Source of the DNA: Streptomyces tagetis
GTDB taxonomy: Bacteria; Actinomycetota; Actinomycetes; Streptomycetales; Streptomycetaceae
Direction: 5' to 3'
Length of the DNA stretch: 64,000 nucleotides
Assembly: GCF_018069565.1 (NCBI RefSeq)
Contig: NZ_JAGPNL010000003.1
Span: forward strand, 186,001 to 250,000
Below are positions 1 to 8,644 of this stretch, one piece after another; position 1 is the first letter of the stretch; each line of letters starts with the position of its first letter. Under the pieces are notes generated by a model that ran no database searches, was not told where the DNA came from, and saw only the letters and a program-made list of their open reading frames with translations. Both the position numbers and the translations under genes were made by a program.

Positions 1-228
1 ATGGTCCAGCGGGGCGAGTCCGGGTACGCGGTCCTGCTCGCCGGGTTCCCGGCGAGCAGCATGGCGGGGATCTTCGTCCTGCGGGTGCTGCCCGACTTCA
101 AGGCGATGAGCGCCTTCGCCCGGCAGGCCGGCGCCCTCGCCGCGAACGGCTCCGCCGCCGTCCCCGCCCAGGCCGGACCCGGCACCGCTCCGGCCGGCGT
201 CCCCCCGTCCGACGGCGCCGCCGTCTGA
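1..228 (+). CDS. C-terminal end of an unrecognised protein (left-truncated)
   Basis: The reading frame is open from the first base, so the gene probably starts outside the window. About 75 residues are visible: a hydrophobic, Gly/Ser-rich stretch (about residues 9-30) that could be a last membrane segment, then an Ala/Pro-rich tail ending PSDGAAV. I do not recognise the family. A perfect 14-bp hairpin about 180 nt downstream is a plausible terminator for it. That this is real coding sequence is inferred from codon bias and the hydrophobic segment only. Confidence 0.5.
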   Translation: MVQRGESGYAVLLAGFPASSMAGIFVLRVLPDFKAMSAFARQAGALAANGSAAVPAQAGPGTAPAGVPPSDGAAV

Positions 229-295
229 CCCGGCGGGCCCCGGACTTCCGCCGGTACGCGTACGCGTGACAGCCCGGCGCGCACCCGCGACACCC

Positions 296-403
296 GCGAT
301 GCCCCACGCCCGTATACCCGTAAGCCCCGATACCCGTACGCCCGTACGCCCGTAAGCCGTACGCCCGTACGCCCGTAAGCCGTCCGCCCGTAAGCCGTCC
401 GCC
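296..403. repeat. Imperfect CCCGTA-type direct repeats
   Basis: Between the first gene and the PucR gene, short units such as cgcccgta and gcccgtaagccgt recur about ten times with small changes (tacg versus tccg). The block runs directly into the hairpin at 404-440. The surrounding gap 229-598 holds this block, the hairpin and the PucR upstream region, and I see no gene in it. Confidence 0.6.
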
Positions 404-440
404 CGAAGGGGCCGCCCGCACCCGGTGGGCGGCCCCTTCG
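404..440 (+). terminator. Strong GC hairpin
   Basis: A perfect 14-bp stem (404-417 pairing with 427-440) encloses a 9-nt loop. There is no clear U-tract, as is common in actinobacterial terminators. It lies downstream of the truncated first gene and upstream of the PucR gene. Confidence 0.6.
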
Positions 441-598
441 CGTGCTCCGGAACCCGTGCCGGGCACCGGTTCCGGCCGGCCCCGCCCGACCCCCACCCGC
501 CCCCCTCCCCCCGCGTTGCCGGGCTCCGGCAAGGTTTACTACCCTCTCGTTGCCGGATACCGCGCACCGGGGCGTGAACGGCAGGGGAGGGCGCGGAC

Positions 599-1660
599 AT
601 GGGGGAGCAGCACGAGGCATACCTGTCGGGGTACGCCGAGATCCTGGCGGAGGTGGCCGGCACCGGGCGGCGCCTGACCCGCGACGAGTTGGACGGGCGG
701 CGCAGGCTCGGCGAGGAGGCCGCCGAGGTCGGCCACAGCCTGCGCACCCTCGTCCGGGGCCATCTGCACGCCACCCGCGTGTCATGGCCCGGTAAAGCGG
801 GGAGCGAGGGGACCGTCCCGAACGTGCTCGCCGCCGTCGCCCAGGCCGTCGACGCCTTCGCCGAGGGGTACGAACGCGCCCAGCGCCTCGCCGTACGCCA
901 GGAGGAGGCGGCGCGGCGGGAGTTCATCGACGACCTGCTCTACGGCCGCAGCGACCTGGGCCGGCTCGCGGAGCGCGCCGAACGCTTCGGCCTCGTCCTC
1001 TCCCGGGCCCACGCCGTCGCGGTGGCCGAGGGCCCCGAGCCCTACGACGACACCGCGCCCGTGACACGGCTGGTGGAGACCGCGCTCATCTCCCGCTTCG
1101 GGGACCGGCGCGTCCTGATCACCACCAAGAACGGGCACCTGGTCTGCATCGCCCCCGGCGACCAGGACGAGATCCTCGCCTTCTTCGCCAAGCAGGCGTA
1201 CGCCGCCACCGACGGCGGCCGGGTGGCCATCGGCCGCGCCCAGAGCGGCCCCGGCGGCGTGGTGCACAGCTACGAGGAGGCGCTGAGCACCCTCGAACTC
1301 GCCGAGCGGCTGGAGCTGGGCGAGCACGTGGTGCGCGCCGCCGACCTGCTGGTCTACCCGGTGCTCACCCGCGACCGGCAGGCCATGGCCGACCTGGTGC
1401 TGAGCGTCCTCGGCCCGCTGCGGGACGCCCGGGGCGGCGCCGAACCGCTGCTGCGGACGCTGGAGGTGTACTTCGACGCCGGCTGCACCGCGGCCGAGGC
1501 GGCCCGCCGGCTCTCCCTGAGCGTGCGGGCGCTGACGTACCGGCTGGAGCGCGTCCACCAGTTGACCGGGGCCGACGCCTCGGACCCGGTGCACCGGTAC
1601 ACGCTCCAGACCGCGGTCATCGGGGCCCGCCTCCTGGGCTGGCCCGACGAGGACCTCTGA
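599..1660 (+). CDS. PucR/CdaR-family transcriptional regulator
   Basis: A 353-residue cytoplasmic regulator. The C-terminal 60 residues carry the PucR-type helix-turn-helix (AAEAARRLSLSVRALTYRLE), the hallmark of this family. A GGDEF-like central region (about 130-240) precedes it, as in CdaR/PucR proteins that sense sugar acids or purine catabolites; the effector cannot be read from the sequence. The ATG start has a GGGAGG-type ribosome site about 10 nt upstream. It is convergent with the flotillin gene, with a hairpin between them. Confidence 0.88.
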   Translation: MGEQHEAYLSGYAEILAEVAGTGRRLTRDELDGRRRLGEEAAEVGHSLRTLVRGHLHATRVSWPGKAGSEGTVPNVLAAVAQAVDAFAEGYERAQRLAVRQEEAARREFIDDLLYGRSDLGRLAERAERFGLVLSRAHAVAVAEGPEPYDDTAPVTRLVETALISRFGDRRVLITTKNGHLVCIAPGDQDEILAFFAKQAYAATDGGRVAIGRAQSGPGGVVHSYEEALSTLELAERLELGEHVVRAADLLVYPVLTRDRQAMADLVLSVLGPLRDARGGAEPLLRTLEVYFDAGCTAAEAARRLSLSVRALTYRLERVHQLTGADASDPVHRYTLQTAVIGARLLGWPDEDL

Positions 1661-1675
1661 CCCCGGAACGCGGAC

Positions 1676-1705
1676 CGGCCCGGCCGGGGGAACCCGACCG
1701 GGCCG
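1676..1705. terminator. Hairpin between convergent genes
   Basis: An 8-bp perfect stem (1676-1683 with 1698-1705) sits in the 94-bp space between the PucR gene stop and the flotillin gene stop. It could serve as a bidirectional terminator. Confidence 0.45.
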
Positions 1706-1754
1706 AAGGTCCGTCCGGACCGGAGGCGGAGCGCCCCCCGTCCGGACGGGTGGT

Positions 1755-3290
1755 TCAGCCGGTGATCTGGACCTTGCCGTTGTCGGCCGGCTCCGCGACG
1801 TCGTCCTTCTTCCCGGCGAGCGGTCCGGCGCCCGCGACGTTCTTCAGCAGCGCCGCCAGGTCCACGCCGGTGGTGGAGTTCAGCAGCTCCATGCCCTGGG
1901 CCACGTTGTCCGCGACCGTGCGGGAGAGCTGGCTCGCCCCGTCGGTGGAGATGACCGTCAGCTTGTCCACGGCCGACAGCGGCTCGGACGCCTTGGCCAC
2001 CACCTGCGGCAGCACCTCGACCAGCATCTGGAGCACGGCCGCCTCGCCGTACTGCTCGAAGGCGTCGGCCTTCTGCCGCATCGCCTCGGCCTCGGCAGCG
2101 CCCTTGGCGCCGATCGCCGCGGCCTCCGCCTCGCCCTCCAGCCGGACCGCCTCCGCGATCGCCGCACGGCGGGACCGCTCGGCCTCACCCTGCTTGAGAC
2201 CCTCGATCGCCTCGGCCTCGGCCAGCGCGCCACGGCGCTGCTTCTCGCCCTCACCGGTGAGCCGGGCCCGCTCGGCCTCGGCCTGGGCGGCGGCGATCTC
2301 GGCGGAGCGCTCGGCCTCGGCCTGCTTGACGCGGGCCACCCGGCGGGCCTCGGCCTCCTGCTCGGCGGCGTAGCGCTGGGCGTCGGCGGGCTTGCGGACC
2401 TCGGTGTCGAGCTGGCGGTCCTTCAGCGCGGCCTGATGCTGGGCGACCTTCTCCTGCTCGGCGAGGATGTCCTGCTGGCGGGCCGCCTCGGCGAGGGGAC
2501 CGGCGGCGTTGGCGCGGGCCGCGGCCTGGTCGGTCTCGGCCTTGATCTCGGCCTGCTTCAGGTAGAGGGTCCGCTGCGCGATCGCGATCTCCTCCTCGGC
2601 CTTCAGCCGCGCCTGCTCGGCCGCGCGCCGGGCCACGGCCTCGGCGATGTCGGCCTCCTGCTTGGCGCGGGCGGCCTCGGGACGGCCCAGGTCCTCCAGG
2701 TAGGAGCCCTCGGTGGTGATGTCCTGGATCTGGAAGGCGTCCAGCACCAGGCCCTGCCCGGACAGGCTCGCCTCGGCCTCCTCGGCGACCTGGCCGGCGA
2801 AGGCGGCGCGGTCGCGGATGACGTCCTCCACGGACATCCGGCCGACGATCGCGCGCAGCGCGCCGGACAGCACCTCCTGGGTGAAGCCGACGATGCCGTC
2901 CTGCTGCATCAGGAAGCGCTGGGCGGCGGCGCGGATCGCGTCCTCGGTGCCGCCGACCTTGACGATGGCGACGCCGTCCAGGTTGGCCTTCACGCCGCGC
3001 AGGGTGACCGCGCCGCGGACGGCGACCGGGATGTGCCGCGAGGAGAGGTCCAGGGTGAAACGCTGCTGCACGAACGGCACGACGAAGACGCCACCGCCGA
3101 CCACGACCTTCTGGCCGCTGTTGTCGGTGATGACCCGGCCGGTCTCCGGATCGGTGGACTTCTTGCCGCGCCGGCCGGTGACGATGAACGCCTCACTGGG
3201 TCCGGCGACTTTGTAGCGGCTGACGACCACCAGCGCGAGCAGTACGAGGAGTACGACGACTCCCAGTACCGCGATCACGACAGGACTCAT
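1755..3290 (-). CDS. Flotillin / SPFH (band 7) membrane scaffold protein
   Basis: A 511-residue protein with one N-terminal membrane helix (about residues 3-24). An SPFH/band-7 domain (about 25-190) follows, then a very long Ala/Glu-rich coiled coil (about 210-420) with the AEAE repeats typical of flotillins, and a Gly/Ala-rich oligomerisation tail. Flotillins organise detergent-resistant membrane domains; the length fits FloT/YuaG-like proteins. It lies 156 nt downstream of an NfeD-like gene on the same strand, the classical NfeD-flotillin pairing. Confidence 0.92.
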   Translation of the reverse strand: MSPVVIAVLGVVVLLVLLALVVVSRYKVAGPSEAFIVTGRRGKKSTDPETGRVITDNSGQKVVVGGGVFVVPFVQQRFTLDLSSRHIPVAVRGAVTLRGVKANLDGVAIVKVGGTEDAIRAAAQRFLMQQDGIVGFTQEVLSGALRAIVGRMSVEDVIRDRAAFAGQVAEEAEASLSGQGLVLDAFQIQDITTEGSYLEDLGRPEAARAKQEADIAEAVARRAAEQARLKAEEEIAIAQRTLYLKQAEIKAETDQAAARANAAGPLAEAARQQDILAEQEKVAQHQAALKDRQLDTEVRKPADAQRYAAEQEAEARRVARVKQAEAERSAEIAAAQAEAERARLTGEGEKQRRGALAEAEAIEGLKQGEAERSRRAAIAEAVRLEGEAEAAAIGAKGAAEAEAMRQKADAFEQYGEAAVLQMLVEVLPQVVAKASEPLSAVDKLTVISTDGASQLSRTVADNVAQGMELLNSTTGVDLAALLKNVAGAGPLAGKKDDVAEPADNGKVQITG

Positions 3291-3446
3291 GACACTGCCC
3301 CCGAATCACGGAGAAGGAACGAGAAGAGAACACGTGGGAAAGGAGGGATGGCGAAGGAATACCGGGCGCGGCGGTAAAGGAAAGGCACGCGGAATGGACT
3401 CGTATGTCCCGGCGGGGCCGAAACCGTCCGCGTCGCTCTCCACCGC

Positions 3447-3956
3447 TCAGCGCTCCACCGGGCGCACCACGACCGACGTCGACGTCGGCGCCGACTCGAC
3501 CCACACCTCGGTGCCGCGGGCCACGGGCAGCGCGCTGCGTGCCGAGCACTTCAGCGGCTGGCCGGCGAGCCGGAGCATCACCTCGCCGAAGCCGTCGGCG
3601 GGGATCGCGGTCACCACCCGGCCCGACGTGCCGACGAGCTGGTCGTGGGTAGGCGTGCCGTCCGTCTGATCCCGCATCAGCGCCCGGCTGAAACGGTACG
3701 TCAGCCAGCCCGCCGCGACACCGGCCAGGGCTCCCACACCGACGGCTCCCGCCGTGCCGGTCCAGCCGGTGCCCAGGGCGATCGCGCCGCCGAAACCGGT
3801 CATCGCGGTGAATCCGGCGATCACCGGCAGGGACAGCCATCCCTCCAGGAGACCGTCCAGGGCGCCGTCGAAGACGCCTTCCAACAGCCCGTCGAAGATC
3901 AGCGACAAGGCGAGCAGCACAACCCCCGTGATACCCAGCCCAAGAAACCAGGCCAT
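3447..3956 (-). CDS. NfeD-like/OB-fold membrane protein paired with flotillin
   Basis: A 169-residue protein starting MAWFLGLGITGVV. It has an N-terminal membrane helix, a Gly/Ala-rich hydrophobic region that could form two or three more helices (about 30-85), and a C-terminal soluble domain (about 105-169) resembling the OB-fold tail of NfeD/YqiJ proteins. I chose this ATG over one 75 nt upstream because GAGAGGGGGA lies about 8 nt before it and the extra N-terminus is low-complexity. It precedes the flotillin gene, and a joint membrane-domain role is inferred from family precedent. Confidence 0.78.
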   Translation of the reverse strand: MAWFLGLGITGVVLLALSLIFDGLLEGVFDGALDGLLEGWLSLPVIAGFTAMTGFGGAIALGTGWTGTAGAVGVGALAGVAAGWLTYRFSRALMRDQTDGTPTHDQLVGTSGRVVTAIPADGFGEVMLRLAGQPLKCSARSALPVARGTEVWVESAPTSTSVVVRPVER

Positions 3957-4258
3957 ATGCGCCGTCCCCCTCTCGCCCGTCGCTGAGCTTCGGTGAAACG
4001 AATCCTCACATGCGGGGGAAGACGATGTCATTGCCCGGCTCCGGCAATCTTTACGCTGCTTTTATGCCGCCCTCACCCGCAACCGTCCTCATCCTACGGA
4101 ACACCCGGCCCGGCGGCTGTCCGCGAACGGTGACCCGTCGGTAACGGTATGGCACGCGAACCCGTGGGAGCGGTCCCGCGAGAAGCCCGCCAGGGGCCCG
4201 CCCGGGGCCGCGCACGCCGGCCGCGGGGGCTGGAACCGGTGGTGACGTTGCGGCAGTC
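3957..4258. other. Divergent promoter region, no gene seen
   Basis: About 300 bp separate the leftward NfeD-like gene and the rightward ion-channel-like gene. It is locally richer in A/T around 4020-4070. It should hold promoters for both directions, but I cannot place convincing -10/-35 boxes. Confidence 0.4.
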
Positions 4259-6235
4259 TTGTCCCCCGTGGCGATCGTTCCGAACCAGGGTCCCCCGAGC
4301 GGTCCGCAGGGCGGCCCGCCCGGCGACGCGACCCACATGGTGGTCTGCGGCGACGACGGGCTGGCGCACCGGCTCGCCGCCGAACTGCGCGGCGTGTACC
4401 GCGAACACGTCACCCTCGTCGTCCCGCCCTCCGGGCGCCAGGTCCGCCGGCCGGTCGTCGGCCGGGCCCGCGCCGCCTCGGCGGCGCTGCTGGACCGGGT
4501 GGTCAACGCGACCGTCAACCGCGGTGGCGAGACCAACGGCACGCCCCGCCCCGTGGAGGCCCTCGAACCCACCGAGGACGTGCTCGCCGAGGCGGGCGTC
4601 GACCGGGCGGTCGCCCTCGCCCTCGTCTACGACGACGACGAGACCAACATCCGCGCGGCGCTGACCGCCCGCCGGCTCAACCCCCGCCTCCGCCTCGTGC
4701 TGCGCCTCTACAACCGCCGGCTCGGTCAGCACATCGAGGAACTCCTCGACCAGACCGCCGCGTTGTCCGCCGGAGACGGCCGGGCGCGGGGCCTGGACGG
4801 CGGCGGGGCCTCGACCACCGTGCTCTCCGACGCGGACACGGCCGCGCCCGCGCTGGCGGCCACGGCGCTGGTCGGCACCGGCAAGGTGGTGGAGACCGAC
4901 GGGCTGCTGCTGCGCGCGGTGGAACGGCATCCGCCGCGCCCCGGCGAGGTCGCCGACCCGGGGCTGTGCACACTGGCGCTGCTCTCCGCGACCAGCAACG
5001 ACCCCGCGGGAGCGGACGGTTCGGAGACCAGCGGCGACCAGGCGCCCTACCTGCTGCCCGACGCGGCGGCCGTGGAGGCGGCCACCGGGCGCGGGACGGT
5101 CGCCCTGGAGCAGGTCTCCTACTCCGGTCCGGCGCTGTCCGCCGCGCGGACCCGGGTGCCGCCGTTCGCCTCGCTCTTCTCCCGGCGGCTGCGCTGGTCG
5201 CTGGCGGGCCTGGCGGCCTGCGTGATCGCGCTCGCGGTGGCGCTGGCGGTGGTCACCGGCGACAACGCCCTGCACGCCACCTATGTGACCCTGCTCGACC
5301 TGTTCGCCATCAACGAGCCGGCGCACAACCAGTCGGCCGGCGAGCAGATCCTGCAACTCCTCTCCGGTTTCACCGGGCTCCTGCTGCTGCCGGTGCTGCT
5401 GGCGGCCGTGCTGGAGGCGCTGGGCACCTTCCGCAACGCCTCCGCGCTGCGCAAGCCCCCGCGCGGGCTGGGCGGGCACGTGGTCCTGCTGGGCCTCGGC
5501 AAGATCGGCACGCGGGTGCTGACCCGGCTGCGGGAACTGGACATCCCGGTGGTGTGCGTCGAGGCCGACCCGGAGGCCCGCGGCATGGCGACCGCGCGGC
5601 GGCTGCGGGTGCCGGTGGTGCTCGGGGACGTCACGCAGGAGGGCGTCCTGGAGGCGGCGCGGGTCCACCGGGCGCACTCGCTGCTCGCGCTGACCAGCGC
5701 GGACTCGACCAACCTGGAGGCGGTCCTCTACGCCCGGTCCTTACGGTCCGACCTGCGCGTGGTGCTGCGCCTGTACGACGACGACTTCGCCACCGCCGTG
5801 TACCGCACCCTGCGGGCCGCGCATCCGCAGGCACTGACCCGCAGCCGCAGCGTGTCCCACCTGGCCGCGCCCGCCTTCGCGGCGGCGATGATGGGCCGCC
5901 AGATCCTGGGGGCGATCCCGGTCGAGCGGCGGGTGCTGCTCTTCGCGGCCGTCACGGTGGCCGGGCATCCCCAACTGGAGGGGCGGACCGTCGGGGAGGC
6001 GTTCCGGGCCGGGGCGTGGCGGGTGCTGGCGCTGGACACGGGGGCCGACGGCGGCCGTCGCCCGGGTGAGCCGGGTGGCGGCGCCGAGGGGGTGCGGTCG
6101 TCGGGGCTGGTGTGGGAGCTGCCGGAGACCTACGTCCTGCGGGGCCAGGACCGGGTGGTGCTGGCGGCGACCCGGCAGGGCCTGGCGGAACTCCTGGGCC
6201 GCCGCGCCCGCGTCCCGGGCCCGCCGTCGTACTGA
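4259..6235 (+). CDS. TrkA-N/RCK-domain ion-channel-like membrane protein
   Basis: About 658 residues. There is an N-terminal nucleotide-binding-like domain (MVVCGDDGLAHRLAAEL, about 27-60). Hydrophobic segments lie near 316-335 and 370-395, flanking a possible pore loop. A second Rossmann TrkA-N domain opens with HVVLLGLGKIGTRV (about 407). The layout, two RCK-like domains around a short membrane part, resembles CASTOR/POLLUX-type or K+ channel NAD-binding proteins. The start is uncertain: TTG 4259, GTG 4268 or ATG 4337. An in-frame TTA leucine codon at 5741-5743 suggests dependence on the bldA tRNA. Confidence 0.82.
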   Translation: MSPVAIVPNQGPPSGPQGGPPGDATHMVVCGDDGLAHRLAAELRGVYREHVTLVVPPSGRQVRRPVVGRARAASAALLDRVVNATVNRGGETNGTPRPVEALEPTEDVLAEAGVDRAVALALVYDDDETNIRAALTARRLNPRLRLVLRLYNRRLGQHIEELLDQTAALSAGDGRARGLDGGGASTTVLSDADTAAPALAATALVGTGKVVETDGLLLRAVERHPPRPGEVADPGLCTLALLSATSNDPAGADGSETSGDQAPYLLPDAAAVEAATGRGTVALEQVSYSGPALSAARTRVPPFASLFSRRLRWSLAGLAACVIALAVALAVVTGDNALHATYVTLLDLFAINEPAHNQSAGEQILQLLSGFTGLLLLPVLLAAVLEALGTFRNASALRKPPRGLGGHVVLLGLGKIGTRVLTRLRELDIPVVCVEADPEARGMATARRLRVPVVLGDVTQEGVLEAARVHRAHSLLALTSADSTNLEAVLYARSLRSDLRVVLRLYDDDFATAVYRTLRAAHPQALTRSRSVSHLAAPAFAAAMMGRQILGAIPVERRVLLFAAVTVAGHPQLEGRTVGEAFRAGAWRVLALDTGADGGRRPGEPGGGAEGVRSSGLVWELPETYVLRGQDRVVLAATRQGLAELLGRRARVPGPPSY

Positions 6236-6272
6236 CGGCCCCGGGGGGCCTTCGGGGGATGCCCCGGGGCCT

Positions 6273-6334
6273 CCGAGGGACCGGTCGGGGACACCCCGGG
6301 ACCCCCGAGGGACCGGTCGGGGACACCCCGGCCC
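6273..6334. repeat. 27-bp direct repeat, two copies
   Basis: The sequence beginning ccgagggaccggtcgggg occurs at 6273 and again at 6305, 32 bp later, directly downstream of the TrkA-N gene. It is part of the 469-bp gene-free stretch 6236-6704 that also holds the 9-bp tandem array. Confidence 0.75.
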
Positions 6335-6382
6335 CGGCCCTGCGGGGCCCGGCCGAGACGGCCCTCGCCGAACCTGCCGGGG

Positions 6383-6500
6383 CCGCCAGGTCCGCCAGGT
6401 CCGCCAGGTCCGCCAGGTCCGCCAGGTCCGCCAGGTCCGCCAGGTCCGCCGGGACCGCCAGGACCGCCAGGACCGCCAGGACCGCCAGGACCGCCAGGAC
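6383..6500. repeat. 9-bp tandem array, about 13 units
   Basis: Unit ccgccaggt is repeated about seven times and then switches to ccgccagga for about five more, with a ccgccggga junction unit. The 9-bp period keeps every frame open on both strands, so long ORFs cross it. None has a credible start and none extends into conserved protein, so I treat the array as intergenic. It separates the TrkA-N gene from the convergent S9 peptidase gene. Confidence 0.9.
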
Positions 6501-6704
6501 CATGCGCCTACCGTTGCCACCCCGGTCGGGGAGGCACCCTCCGGGCCCCGCCCGCGCCGCCCCGCGCCGCCCCGCGCCGCCCCCTGCCGGCCTGGCCGGA
6601 GCGCCGCCGCCCCGGCCGGGCCAGCTCGGGCCGGCTCGGCCGGGAAAACGACCGGCGACAGCCCCGGCCCACCCCCTTGCCGGGCCGCCCGGGGCATCCG
6701 CCCC

Positions 6705-8534
6705 CTACCGCGCCGGCAGGTGCCGGGCGGCGAAGTCCAGCTCCAGGCGGACCTGCTTGAGCCGTTCGTCCACCACGAGGGAGCCGTGTCCCGCCTCGTA
6801 CCGGTACACCTCGTGGACCGCGCCCCTCGCCTCCAGGCGCCGTACGTAGTTCTCGATCTGGCGGATCGGGCAGCGCGGGTCGTTGACCCCGGCGGAGATG
6901 TACACGGGGGCCTTGACCTGGTCGACGTAAGTCAGCGGCGAGGACGCCTCGAAGCGCTCCGGGACCTCCTCCGGGGTGCCGCCGAGCAGCGTGCGGTCCA
7001 GGGCCTTCAGGCCCTCCATCTCGTCCTGGTACGCGGTGACGTAGTCGGCGACCGGGACGGCGGCGATGCCCAGCGTCCACGCCTCGGGCTGGGTGCCGAG
7101 GCCGAGCAGCGTCAGGTACCCGCCCCAGGAGCCGCCGGTGAGGATCAGCCGGGCGGGGTCGGCGAGGCCGGAGGAGACCGCCCACTCCCGCACCGCGGCG
7201 ATGTCCTCCAGCTCGATGAGGCCCACCCGGTGCTTGAGGGCGTCGGTCCAGGCCCGGCCGTACCCGGTGGAGCCGCGGTAGTTGACCCGGACCACCGCGT
7301 ACCCGTGGTCGACCCAGGCGGCCGGGCCGGCGGCGAAGGCGTCGCTGTCGTGCCAGGTCGGTCCGCCGTGGATGTCGAAGACGGTCGGCAGCGGCCCGCT
7401 CGCGCCCGCCGGCTTCTGCACCAGGGCGTGGATACGGCCGCCCGGCCCCTCCACCCACACGTCCTCCACCGGCACCGAGCCCGGCGACCGCATGCCGGGC
7501 GGGTCCAGCACGACGCGGCCGGTGGTGGAGCGGACCGCGGACGGCTCGGCGGCGGAGGACCACAGGTATTCCACGCTGCCGTCCGGGCGGGCCGTCGCCC
7601 CGGAGACCGTGCCGGCCGGGGTGGGGATCTCCACCAGCTCGCGCTCGGCCAGGTCGTACCGGAACAGCTCGCTGCGGGCCTCGAAGCCGTGCACGATCAG
7701 CAGGCCGCTGCCGTCCGGGTACCACTCGGCGCTCACGTCGCCGGGCAGCTCCAGGGCGAGGTCGGTCTGCTCGCCCGTCGCCACGTCCCACACCAGGGGC
7801 TCCCAGCGGCCCCGGCGCTGGTGGCCGATGAGCAGGCGGGTGTCGCCGTCGACGGGGGCGAAGCCGAGCACCTCCAGGCCCAGTTCCTCGGTGCCGCCCC
7901 GGGTGTCGTCGAGGTCGGCGACGGCCGTGCCGTCGGGGCCGAGGACGCGCAGCGCCGAGTGCATGGCGTCGCCGTGCTCCGTGTGCTCGATGGCGATCAG
8001 CGTGCCGTCGTGCGAGAGGTCCCCGACGCCGGCCGACTCGCGGTGCCGGTAGATCTCCACGGGCTCCCCGCCCGCGCGCGCCAGGTGGATCGTGGTGCCG
8101 TCGGCGTCGGTGGAACGCCCGATGACCGCGGTGCGCCCGTCCCGGCCGAGGGCGAGGCCCGCCGGATAGGAGGGGTCGAGTCCGGGCACCGCCGGCTCGT
8201 CCGCGCCGCCCGCGAAGGGCTGGCGGCGCCAGACGCCGAACTCGTCGCCGTCCTTGTCGTCGAACCACCAGATCCACTCACCGTCGGGCGAGAGCACGCC
8301 GACCGTGGTCCCGTTCGGCCGGTCCGTGGCCTGGCGTTGCCCGCCGGTCGACCGGTCCCAGGCGTACAGCTCGTAGGTCCCCGTCGCGTTCGACACGAAC
8401 AGGGAGCGGTGCGGCGCGTCCTGCGCCCAGTCGGGCAGCGACACCCTCGGCGCCCGGAACCGCTTCTCCCAGTCCGGCATCTTCTCAGCCTGCTCCCGCC
8501 GCCGCGGCGAGAGGGACCCGTTGCTCTCAGTCAT
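6705..8534 (-). CDS. S9-family peptidase (prolyl oligopeptidase/acylaminoacyl-peptidase type)
   Basis: A 609-residue serine peptidase. The N-terminal two thirds has WD/propeller-like repeats (for example the WSPDGEW-like LSPDGEWIWWFDD). The C-terminal alpha/beta-hydrolase domain carries the nucleophile motif GGSWGGYL (Ser near residue 467), an Asp in YISAGVNDPRCP and the catalytic His in AGHGSL near the end. These are the expected Ser-Asp-His elements in order. No signal peptide is visible, so it is probably cytoplasmic. It is divergent from the SURF1 gene, with 110 bp between them. Confidence 0.92.
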   Translation of the reverse strand: MTESNGSLSPRRREQAEKMPDWEKRFRAPRVSLPDWAQDAPHRSLFVSNATGTYELYAWDRSTGGQRQATDRPNGTTVGVLSPDGEWIWWFDDKDGDEFGVWRRQPFAGGADEPAVPGLDPSYPAGLALGRDGRTAVIGRSTDADGTTIHLARAGGEPVEIYRHRESAGVGDLSHDGTLIAIEHTEHGDAMHSALRVLGPDGTAVADLDDTRGGTEELGLEVLGFAPVDGDTRLLIGHQRRGRWEPLVWDVATGEQTDLALELPGDVSAEWYPDGSGLLIVHGFEARSELFRYDLAERELVEIPTPAGTVSGATARPDGSVEYLWSSAAEPSAVRSTTGRVVLDPPGMRSPGSVPVEDVWVEGPGGRIHALVQKPAGASGPLPTVFDIHGGPTWHDSDAFAAGPAAWVDHGYAVVRVNYRGSTGYGRAWTDALKHRVGLIELEDIAAVREWAVSSGLADPARLILTGGSWGGYLTLLGLGTQPEAWTLGIAAVPVADYVTAYQDEMEGLKALDRTLLGGTPEEVPERFEASSPLTYVDQVKAPVYISAGVNDPRCPIRQIENYVRRLEARGAVHEVYRYEAGHGSLVVDERLKQVRLELDFAARHLPAR

Positions 8535-8644
8535 GGCCCCATACTGCCCCGTCCGGCCGGACGGCGCGGATCACGTCCCCAGCCTGTGGACAACTTCGCC
8601 CGCGGGCCGCCCCGAGGCCCACTCCCGCGCGGGCGCCCCGTACC

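Noticed and set aside
6383..6500. CRISPR-like array
   Set aside because: The 9-bp units are contiguous with no spacers and no cas genes are nearby; it is a simple tandem repeat.
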